In this document: one piece after another, positions 57,235-64,000 of the stretch
Layout: every line of letters begins with the position of its first letter
Position numbering within the stretch: position 1 is the first letter of the stretch
DNA from: Bacillus swezeyi
Lineage (GTDB): Bacteria > Bacillota > Bacilli > Bacillales > Bacillaceae
NCBI RefSeq assembly: GCF_001969815.1
Contig: NZ_MRBK01000006.1
Coordinates: 372,001-436,000, forward strand
Length of the DNA: 64,000 bases
Direction of reading: 5' to 3'
Notes under the pieces: model-generated
What the model saw: only the letters and a program-made list of their open reading frames with translations
Database searches by the model: none
Told to the model about the DNA's origin: nothing
Position numbers and translations under genes: made by a program

Positions 57235-57250
57235 TTGCACACGTTAACAT
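57235..57250 (-). promoter_or_regulatory. ExuR-like site before uxaB
   Basis: The minus strand reads ATGTTAACGTGTGCAA. Its first 11 bases equal those of the uxaC box at 61222-61237, while the distal half is degenerate. It lies between exuR and uxaB and may tune uxaB-uxaA-pehB. Confidence 0.4.
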
Positions 57251-57273
57251 TTTGCGGCGCATCAATGAAGATG

Positions 57274-58272
57274 CTACAATTTCCTGACGGAATTCCGAAC
57301 GATCAGCTCTGTGCTGATCAGCGTTTGCCTGCATTCAGCAAGCGGATTTTCGATCAGGGACAACAAGCTCTCTGCTCCAAGCACGCTGATTTTTTCAGTC
57401 GGTTTTTTAATGGTTGTCAAAGACGGTGTTGTATAGGCCGAGAAACCAATATCATCAAAACCGATAATCGACATATCGTCAGGACAGCGCTTTCCATTTG
57501 CATAAAGGGCGTTCATCGCTCCAATCGCCATATCATCATTGGCACAAAACAAAGCTGTCGGAGGATTTTTCAGCCGCAGCAATGCTTCAACTGCACTGTA
57601 TCCGCTTTTCATCGTATAGTCGCCGCGGATGAGATATTCGCTCTGAACGGGAAGGCCGTGGGCGCGAAGCGCATGGAGAAAACCCGCTTTTCTTTCCTGG
57701 GAAGACTTGAAACCTTCTTTTCCTTGAACCATCGCCATCCGATTATGGCCGTTTTCGATGAAATGTGAAGCTGCAAGGTAAGCCCCTTCATTTTCATTGG
57801 CCAATATATTAATGACAGACTGCCCCTGAATTTTTCTGTTCAGTACGACAACCGGGATGCCTTGCTTGAGCACATGATCAAGAAATGCCTGATCCCGTTC
57901 GCTTTGACTGATTAAAATGATGCCGTCATAACGGTTGCGGTGAATGGAGGACAAATCATGGTAGTCGTCGATCCCCCTGACAAACATATTATAGTTTTCA
58001 TCGATCACTTTGGTGACACCGCGCAGAACATCTGCAAAAAAGCTCGAAGACGTTCCGTCTGTCAGACTTGTCAAAAACAAGCCGATCGTAAACGACTTTT
58101 GCGCGACAAGGCTTTTCGCATTGAAATTCGGTTTATAATTCATTTCGGCTGCGATATCGAGTATTTTCCGCTTCGTTTTTTCTTTAATCAGCGGACTGTT
58201 ATTCAGCGCTCTGGATACTGTGGTGTGTGATACATTCGCCAGCCTGGCAATATCTTTAATCGTTACTGACAT
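57274..58272 (-). CDS. exuR: LacI-family regulator ExuR
   Basis: LacI-type repressor (332 aa). The N-terminal helix-turn-helix is VTIKDIARLANVSHTTVSRA followed by LNNSPLI, and the periplasmic-binding-like effector domain (FCANDDMAIGAMNALYANGK) follows. ATG at 58272 is chosen at the start of the helix-turn-helix; the long upstream frame has no family similarity. It probably represses this cluster until galacturonate is present. Confidence 0.88.
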   Translation of the reverse strand: MSVTIKDIARLANVSHTTVSRALNNSPLIKEKTKRKILDIAAEMNYKPNFNAKSLVAQKSFTIGLFLTSLTDGTSSSFFADVLRGVTKVIDENYNMFVRGIDDYHDLSSIHRNRYDGIILISQSERDQAFLDHVLKQGIPVVVLNRKIQGQSVINILANENEGAYLAASHFIENGHNRMAMVQGKEGFKSSQERKAGFLHALRAHGLPVQSEYLIRGDYTMKSGYSAVEALLRLKNPPTALFCANDDMAIGAMNALYANGKRCPDDMSIIGFDDIGFSAYTTPSLTTIKKPTEKISVLGAESLLSLIENPLAECRQTLISTELIVRNSVRKL

Positions 58273-58351
58273 TGTTTTTAACCCGCCTTTTCCTGCTGTT
58301 GATACCATCAGTTTACCATAACATGAGCGCTTTTTAGAAAGTGATATTCGG

Positions 58352-59740
58352 CTATGTTCTCGACTCGATCTCAGCAACCATTTCGGCATGCTTCTGATCT
58401 GTCAGGCGGTACAGATAGCCGAGGACGAGCATGGCCGTTGCCAATGCCGCTGCAGGATATAACAGCAGAATCGCTTTAATACCGATCAGCGTCCCCGCTT
58501 TTTGGGCGACGTTCGGAACATAGCCGATGATGCCGAGCCCGATCCCCGACAGGAAGCCTGAAAGCGACTGAGCGAGTTTTCTTGAAAAATTGAACAGCGA
58601 ATATACGGTTCCTTCCTTTCGCTCCCCTGTTCTCCATTCGCCATAATCGATCGCATCTGATACAAATGCCCATGTGATTCCGTTCGGAATGCTGATGCCG
58701 ATGAATGCGATGCTGGCGAGAATCGTAAATACAAAGACATTGCTCGGCACGAAAAAGTTGATCAGATCCGCACAAACGGAAATCCCAAGGCCGAAGATCG
58801 CGGTTTGCTTCTTCCCGAAAAGTTTAACTAGCTTTGGCAGCATGATGACACCGATAAAGGAAGAACCGATGATTATAAAGTTCATATAGGCCATCAGCTC
58901 GGCATTGCCAAGGTTATATTGCGCAAAATAAATCAGCATCGCAGATTTGATGTTGTAGGCGGAAATCGTAAAAATCGTCATGAGAATGAGCGTCAACAGC
59001 GGTTTATTCGTAAAAAACGTTTTGGAAATCGCCTTGAAAGTCACTTTTTCCTGCTTGTACTTTTCATCTTTGACAATAATCCGTTCGTTGCAATTTCGGT
59101 AGCAGATGTAGAAGAACAGCACGCCCAGCAAGGACATCAGACCCATGACAACCGGATATGCGACCGCAGGGTTGTCAAACCTGACAATCATCGGGATGAC
59201 GACAATACTCGTTACAAAGAGGGCGCCGAGTGATCCGGCCTGACGAAAAGAAGCGAGCGATGTCCGTTCCACCGAATTTTGTGTCATGGCAGCACCGAGT
59301 GATCCGTAAGGGATGTTGACAAAGGAATAGCCGAGTCCCCAAAGCATGTATGATGCATAAGCATAAATCAATTTGCCTGCCGGTGAAAGGTTTGGCGAAA
59401 TAAATGTCAGCACTGTCAAAATGGCGAGCACAAAGCTTCCGTATAATAAATACGGCCTGAATTTCCCTTTTGGCCCGATATTCTTCCGGTAATCGATCGA
59501 TGTTCCCACGATTGGGTCTACGACAGCTGCGAAAAGCTTGCTCACGAGAAAAATGCCTCCTGCCGCCGCTGCCGGAATGCCGGCTACATCCGTAAAAAAT
59601 TTCAATAGATACAGCTGTCCGAGGTCAAACATGAATCCGTTCCCAAAATCTCCGAAACCATAAGAAACCTTTTCTTTTAAACTTAATTTCTCTGGCGTGG
59701 CGACAGCTGTTTCAGTCTGTTTGTTCGTCTGGATTTCCAT
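58352..59740 (-). CDS. yjmB: GPH-type uronate symporter
   Basis: A 462-aa glycoside-pentoside-hexuronide symporter with twelve helices (SYGFGDFGNGFMFDLGQLYL, VDPIVGTSIDYRKN, GNAELMAYMNFIIIGSSF). Similar to YjmB of the B. subtilis hexuronate cluster. It probably imports galacturonate or its oligomers with a cation. ATG at 59740 has GAGGAG ten bases upstream. Confidence 0.82.
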   Translation of the reverse strand: MEIQTNKQTETAVATPEKLSLKEKVSYGFGDFGNGFMFDLGQLYLLKFFTDVAGIPAAAAGGIFLVSKLFAAVVDPIVGTSIDYRKNIGPKGKFRPYLLYGSFVLAILTVLTFISPNLSPAGKLIYAYASYMLWGLGYSFVNIPYGSLGAAMTQNSVERTSLASFRQAGSLGALFVTSIVVIPMIVRFDNPAVAYPVVMGLMSLLGVLFFYICYRNCNERIIVKDEKYKQEKVTFKAISKTFFTNKPLLTLILMTIFTISAYNIKSAMLIYFAQYNLGNAELMAYMNFIIIGSSFIGVIMLPKLVKLFGKKQTAIFGLGISVCADLINFFVPSNVFVFTILASIAFIGISIPNGITWAFVSDAIDYGEWRTGERKEGTVYSLFNFSRKLAQSLSGFLSGIGLGIIGYVPNVAQKAGTLIGIKAILLLYPAAALATAMLVLGYLYRLTDQKHAEMVAEIESRT

Positions 59741-59761
59741 GGGAAAGCAGCTCCTCTGCTA

Positions 59762-61195
59762 TCATTTTTCTGATTTAACGTTCAAACGGTCTTTCACCTC
59801 AAATTGAAAATAATGTTTTGCATTTTCATAGCAGATCCCTTTGACAATCTTCCCAAGCAGCTCGAGATCATCCGGCGCTTCGCCTTTTTCAACCCAGCTG
59901 CCGATGACATCACAGAGCAGGCGTCTGAAATATTCGTGTCTTGTATAAGACAGAAAGCTTCGAGAATCGGTAAGCATTCCGATAAAACGGCTCAAAAGCC
60001 CAATGTTTGCAAGTGATTTCATTTGTTCGAGCATCCCGTCCTTCGTATCATTAAACCACCAGGCCGTCCCATGCTGCATTTTTCCCGGTATCCGTCCATC
60101 CTGAAAGCTTCCGCATAAGCTCGAAATCACGACATTGTCCCGGGGATTTAAGGAATAGAGAATCGTTTTCGGCAGGGCATCTTTTTGGTCAAGAGAATCA
60201 AGAAAGCGGCATAGAGGCTTTGCGATATCCTGATCATTGATGGCGTCATAGCCTGTATCAGGCCCGAGCATTTCGTGCATTTTGCTGCTGTTGTTTCTCA
60301 GGGCGTTAATATGCAGCTGCATCGCCCAGCCCTTTTCTGCGTAGCAGGTTCCTAAAAAATGCAGTGTAAGTGACTTAAATTTGGCCTCTTCTTCAAACGA
60401 AACCCGGCCGCCGTTCATCGCTTTCGCAAAGATCGGCCGCACTTCTTTTTCATCTGCTCCCAAATAAGTCATTTGATTGATCGCATGGTCCGAAATCCGG
60501 CCGCCCGCTTCATGGAAAAAATCAATTCTATTTTTAAGCGCTTTCAAAAAACCGTCATAATCGTCAATTTGCAGGGTGCTCGCTGCTTCAAGTTTTTTCA
60601 CCCAGCCGGCAAACCCTTCCTGATTGATTTCCAGCGCCTTGTCCGGCCTGAAACCCGGTAAAACGCTTACATTGAATTCTTCATCTTTCAGCTTTAAATG
60701 ATACTCAAGGCTGTCTGTCGGGTCGTCCGTCGTTACGACTGTTTCAACATTTGATTTTTCGATCAAGTCTCTTGCGCCGAAGCCTTCTCCGCTCAACGCT
60801 TCATTGACCTGTTTCCAAATCTCAGGGGCGCTCTTTTCATCAAGCAGTTCATAGATGCCGAAAAATCTCCGCAGCTCTAAATGTGTCCAATGATAAAGCG
60901 GATTTCCAATCGTCATCGGAACGGTTTTAGCCCAAGCTTTAAACTTATCTTCGTCAGGTGCATCTCCCGTAATGTATGCTTCGGCTATTCCGTTCGCCCG
61001 CATCGCCCTCCACTTGTAATGATCACCGTACAGCCACACTTCGGTGATATTTTTGAAGGTTTTGTTTTCGTAGATTTCTTTCGGACTTAAGTGGCAGTGG
61101 TAGTCGATAATCGGCATCCCTTTTGCGTACTGATGGTACAAAGCTTGCGCCGTATCATTCGTTAAAAGAAAGTCGTCATTCAGAAACGTTTTCAC
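59762..61195 (-). CDS. uxaC: Uronate isomerase UxaC
   Basis: Uronate isomerase (477 aa) that converts galacturonate to tagaturonate (and glucuronate to fructuronate). The metal-binding HCH motif is in MPIIDYHCHLSPKEI, with GTCYAEKGWAMQLHINALRN and MLTDSRSFLSYTRHEYFRR downstream. GTG at 61195 is the start, with GGAAGGTG upstream. It is the first gene of the galacturonate cluster. Confidence 0.93.
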   Translation of the reverse strand: MKTFLNDDFLLTNDTAQALYHQYAKGMPIIDYHCHLSPKEIYENKTFKNITEVWLYGDHYKWRAMRANGIAEAYITGDAPDEDKFKAWAKTVPMTIGNPLYHWTHLELRRFFGIYELLDEKSAPEIWKQVNEALSGEGFGARDLIEKSNVETVVTTDDPTDSLEYHLKLKDEEFNVSVLPGFRPDKALEINQEGFAGWVKKLEAASTLQIDDYDGFLKALKNRIDFFHEAGGRISDHAINQMTYLGADEKEVRPIFAKAMNGGRVSFEEEAKFKSLTLHFLGTCYAEKGWAMQLHINALRNNSSKMHEMLGPDTGYDAINDQDIAKPLCRFLDSLDQKDALPKTILYSLNPRDNVVISSLCGSFQDGRIPGKMQHGTAWWFNDTKDGMLEQMKSLANIGLLSRFIGMLTDSRSFLSYTRHEYFRRLLCDVIGSWVEKGEAPDDLELLGKIVKGICYENAKHYFQFEVKDRLNVKSEK

Positions 61196-61221
61196 TGCTT
61201 TTCACCTTCCTTTGATTATTT

Positions 61222-61286
61222 ATGTTAACGTGAACATAATGATCCGCAGAAAAATGTGAACGTTAACATTTCACTCTTATTTTATA
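61222..61286 (-). promoter_or_regulatory. uxaC promoter with two ExuR-type operators
   Basis: ATGTTAACGTGAACAT (61222-61237) and ATGTGAACGTTAACAT (61254-61269) are the same 16-mer in opposite orientations with two differences, and their centres are 32 bp apart. A -10 TATAAA lies at 61281-61286 on the minus strand, so both boxes lie over or just after the start point. The central AACGTT is typical of LacI-family operators, and the local regulator is ExuR. Confidence 0.75.
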
Positions 61287-61320
61287 TCACCCGGCTTAAT
61301 TTTTCCATTATTTTCTCAAG

Positions 61321-61346
61321 AAAAAACTGCCGGCATCAGCCGGCAG
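61321..61346 (-). terminator. Terminator of yvrHG
   Basis: An 8-bp perfect stem CTGCCGGC/GCCGGCAG with a 4-base loop, followed on the minus strand by TTTTTT. Confidence 0.93.
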
Positions 61347-61349
61347 CTC

Positions 61350-63095
61350 CTAAGGCTTTTTCTTAAATTCCATCGTAATTTCCGTCCCCCAGCCTGTCCG
61401 GCTGTCGACTTGGATGCATCCGTCATGGAGGTGGACAAGCTCAAGGGAAATAGCGAGGCCGAGGCCGCTTCCTTCTGTTGCATCTTTTGTATGCGTTCCC
61501 CTGTAGTAGCGGTTGAATAAATTTGAGACGGTTTCAGAGTCCATTCCTTTGCCATTGTCTTGTATCTTAAGATTGATGTATTGTTTTGATTCTTCGAGAA
61601 TCACTTTAATGGCGGTGCCTTTTTTATTATGTTTGACTGCATTGGCGAGAAGGTTTTCCAAAATTCTTCTGAACCAGCTCCGGTCAATCTCAAACATTGT
61701 CTCTTCATGTTGATACTCAAATAACACGTGGTAACCTTCTGAAAACGAATGGCGCTTGAATTCTTCAACAAAGCTGTTTAAAAACGGCACAAGCCTGACC
61801 GGCTCCCGTTTCATCGGCAAAGCGTCGTTTTTTAATCTGTATGTTAAATTCAAATCTTCAATCAGCTGTGACATATAATCTGATTTTTCTTTCATTGCCT
61901 GGCCGATTTCGAAAATTTCTTCTTTTGACCATTCGTAATTTGGGGACTCGAGCATCATGCTGTAGCCGTAGATCGTGCTGAGCGGTGTTTTTAAATCATG
62001 GGACAGCCCGGCAATCCATTCCTCTCTCGTCGTTTGAATCTTTTTCCGGTTTTGCTCATCTTTCTGCAGCGTTTCTGCCAGCTGCTCCATCGATTCAAAA
62101 ACTTCGGTAAACAACCGGTAAGGCTGTTTCCTTTTTCCCTTTTTATTTCTGCTTCTCGGACGGCCCTTCCGGTTTTGCGGTTCTTCAAAGCGGCCTCTTG
62201 AAAGATTAGTAATCCATTTAATCGTATGGATGATCGGCATGCCGAACCTGAAAGAATACCAAAGGGTCATCGTTGTCATCAAAAGAAGCAGAATGCCGAT
62301 CACAAGGAGAATAAGTTTTAACGCAAGACCGATCATCGATCGGTTGAACTCGTGATCCGGATTAAAAATCGGATTCGGTGTTGCGGCGATCAGCCATTCC
62401 GTCGCGCTTAAGCGTCTGTATGAAAATTCATGCTCATAGTTCCACGGCTTTGATCCATATTTTAAAAGCTCCAATTCATTGATTCCCTGGCTGTAATCAA
62501 TATCTTGGTAGAGCGATTTTAAAAGCTTGCCTTTTTCACTAAACAGATAGACGGACCCCTGGTTTTTCTTAATGAATTCAAGCGTGCTTTTTTTATAGGA
62601 GGAAAGGTCTGCTAAATCTTTTTCTTCTTTCTCCAAAAAAGACAGGATCGTGTCGCTTTTCGACTCCCATCCGAAGAGAATGACGTAGTCTTTATCATTA
62701 AAATTGGCAGACCAAAAGTTCACCTTATATTTTTTGATTCTTTTTTTATCAAAGACTGACACCAGGTCTTCCCTATAATACTGCCTTTGGATTTCCGGCG
62801 GAAGACGATAGGAATAAACGGTCTCCTCTTTCCCGTTTAATATCTGCAGCCAGCCCCCCTGCTTATCAACGGCCGATTTTAAGATGTCTTCAATGTGCCA
62901 ATTGTTATTTTCATCGACAGTAACCCAGGTTTCAAAAGTGTCTGAAGTAGCTTTCGCCAAACCGGTGTCAGCTTCGCTCTCACTTAACCGGAGAGCGAAA
63001 AAGATCAAGGATAAAAACAAAGTCGCGACGACAAGAGCTAAAATCAGGAAAATCTGGCTGACGAAATGGACAACTAATTTTCCCCTAAGCTTCAT
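61350..63095 (-). CDS. yvrG: Sensor histidine kinase YvrG
   Basis: Membrane sensor kinase (581 aa). The first helix is at about 10-35, followed by a large extracellular sensor part (about 36-245), a second helix (LKLILLVIGILLLLMTTMTL) and a HAMP domain. A basic stretch (RPRSRNKKGKRKQ), the phospho-His in GLSHDLKTPLSTIYGY and the ATPase domain (EGSGLGLAISLELVH) complete it. In B. subtilis YvrGH affects cell-surface functions. It overlaps yvrH by 11 bases. Confidence 0.9.
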   Translation of the reverse strand: MKLRGKLVVHFVSQIFLILALVVATLFLSLIFFALRLSESEADTGLAKATSDTFETWVTVDENNNWHIEDILKSAVDKQGGWLQILNGKEETVYSYRLPPEIQRQYYREDLVSVFDKKRIKKYKVNFWSANFNDKDYVILFGWESKSDTILSFLEKEEKDLADLSSYKKSTLEFIKKNQGSVYLFSEKGKLLKSLYQDIDYSQGINELELLKYGSKPWNYEHEFSYRRLSATEWLIAATPNPIFNPDHEFNRSMIGLALKLILLVIGILLLLMTTMTLWYSFRFGMPIIHTIKWITNLSRGRFEEPQNRKGRPRSRNKKGKRKQPYRLFTEVFESMEQLAETLQKDEQNRKKIQTTREEWIAGLSHDLKTPLSTIYGYSMMLESPNYEWSKEEIFEIGQAMKEKSDYMSQLIEDLNLTYRLKNDALPMKREPVRLVPFLNSFVEEFKRHSFSEGYHVLFEYQHEETMFEIDRSWFRRILENLLANAVKHNKKGTAIKVILEESKQYINLKIQDNGKGMDSETVSNLFNRYYRGTHTKDATEGSGLGLAISLELVHLHDGCIQVDSRTGWGTEITMEFKKKP

Positions 63096-63819
63096 CCTTC
63101 ATCCCTTTTCTTGCAGGGCTTGGCATGAACTTGTACCCCAGGCCGCGAATCGTGACGATATATTCGGGGTTGCTCGGGTCTTCTTCGATTTTCTCTCTCA
63201 ATTTTCGGATATGGACCATCACCGTATTGCTGTCGCCGTAAGATGGCACACCCCATACCTTCTCATAAATTTGATCCTTTGAAAGCACCCTGTTCGGATG
63301 ATCGCAAAAGTATTGCAGAAGCTGAAGAAGCTGCGCCGAACAGCTGACGGCTTCGCCATCAACGATTAGCTCTGCGAAATCGGGATGAAATGTAAAGCGT
63401 TCATACTCGTAAGCTGAAGCTGCCGAACTAGCGGCGACCTCTTTATGTATATACGTTCTTTTTAAATGAGCTTTAATTCTAGCTATTAACTCCAGCGGAT
63501 TAAAAGGTTTTGTAATATAATCATCGGCACCATAGGCAAACCCGGACAGCTTGTCTAGATCAGATGTTTTCGCCGTCAGAAAAAAGATCGGGGCATTTGT
63601 GTGCCGCTTGATTTCGGGTGAAACGTCAAATCCGGTCTGTCCCGGCATCATGACATCAAGCAGAATTAAATGTACGGTTTCTTTTTTGACGATTTCAAGG
63701 GCTTCTTCGGCGCTGTTCGCTGTCAACACTTCATTAAACCCTTCTTTCGTCAGGACACGCTTCACCATTTGAACGATGGCATCTTCATCATCCACAATCA
63801 AAATTGCTGCATTTTCCAC
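63085..63819 (-). CDS. yvrH: Response regulator YvrH
   Basis: OmpR-type regulator (244 aa): acidic pocket LIVDDEDAIV, phospho-Asp in ILLDVMMPGQTG, Lys in DDYITKPFNPLEL, and a winged helix ending RKLREKIEEDPSNPEYIVT. GTG at 63819 is chosen, since similarity starts there and a purine-rich AAAGGAAAGAAGGAT precedes it; the 18-codon longer frame has no family match. Confidence 0.9.
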   Translation of the reverse strand: MENAAILIVDDEDAIVQMVKRVLTKEGFNEVLTANSAEEALEIVKKETVHLILLDVMMPGQTGFDVSPEIKRHTNAPIFFLTAKTSDLDKLSGFAYGADDYITKPFNPLELIARIKAHLKRTYIHKEVAASSAASAYEYERFTFHPDFAELIVDGEAVSCSAQLLQLLQYFCDHPNRVLSKDQIYEKVWGVPSYGDSNTVMVHIRKLREKIEEDPSNPEYIVTIRGLGYKFMPSPARKGMKDEA

Positions 63820-63965
63820 TATCCTTCTTTCCTTTCTCTCTATACCATGTTTTCTTATATCCCATCTTACCATCTATCCTGTCTATATCGGCGGCCGTTT
63901 TCATATTTTAAAGTAAAAATAAACTTTTTTAGAAATCATTTAATCGACTGTATAAAAAATGGAAC

Positions 63966-63993
63966 AAAAAACAGACACCTTATCGATGTCTGT
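63966..63993 (-). terminator. Terminator of a gene beyond the window
   Basis: Stem ACAGACA/TGTCTGT followed on the minus strand by TTTTTT. It belongs to a minus-strand gene whose body lies beyond 64000. Between 63874 and 63965 only an AT-rich presumed yvrHG promoter region is seen. Confidence 0.75.
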
Positions 63994-64000
63994 CAGCCGG

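Overview
The window is a stretch of a Bacillus chromosome of the B. licheniformis / B. paralicheniformis group. Protein families and gene order closely follow the yur-yus-mrgA-css-gerA-lia-yvr region of B. subtilis. Features the B. subtilis region lacks, or has elsewhere, point to a licheniformis-like relative: an extra S11 carboxypeptidase, a cytoplasmic pectin methylesterase, and a compact pehB-uxaAB-exuR-uxaC cluster. No rRNA, tRNA, prophage, insertion-sequence transposase or CRISPR array was seen. Assignments come from reading the translated sequences and recalling family motifs; no database search was run.

Layout. 1-540 is the 5' part of an EamA-type permease with a promoter and an attenuator-like leader. 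0.9-6.2 kb is the SufCDSUB iron-sulfur assembly operon. 6.4-7.4 kb is the CzcD metal exporter with a CzrA-like operator. 7.45-7.7 kb is a tiny gene with no normal start codon. 7.8-11.1 kb holds yurZ and the methionine importer metNPQ under a SAM-I riboswitch. 11.2-13.6 kb carries small yus genes and gcvH. 13.6-19.1 kb is the fatty-acid beta-oxidation operon fadN-fadA-fadE behind a perfect FadR operator. 19.2-20.1 kb has three small spore-type genes. 20.1-25.2 kb is a Fur-boxed siderophore importer with an FhuF-like reductase. 25.2-28.8 kb has YusW, an M3 oligopeptidase and a D,D-carboxypeptidase.

28.9-35.3 kb covers stress genes: yusZ, PerR-type mrgA, htrB with the divergent cssRS two-component system, and a TetR gene (yuxN) facing a 54-residue protein across twin 14-bp boxes. 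35.3-35.55 kb is a roughly 230-bp structured repeat with long inverted ends and a 21-bp flanking duplication, wedged between yuxN and fumC. 37-41 kb is the gerA spore germinant-receptor operon. 41.4-45.9 kb is the liaIHGFSR cell-envelope stress locus.

46-47 kb is a pectin methylesterase with a cre site. 47.1-51.4 kb is a cobalamin uptake and salvage operon (btuF, btuC, btuD-cbiZ fusion, adenosyltransferase) under a B12 riboswitch. A decayed GntR regulator (51.4-52.0 kb) and yvrD follow. 52.9-61.3 kb is the galacturonate pathway: exo-polygalacturonase, altronate dehydratase, tagaturonate reductase, ExuR, a GPH-type symporter and uronate isomerase, with LacI-type operators. 61.3-63.8 kb is the YvrGH two-component system.

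The most unusual item is the intergenic repeat at 35.3 kb. Next come the start-codon-less mini-gene at 7.45-7.65 kb, the YuxN twin boxes and the EamA leader.
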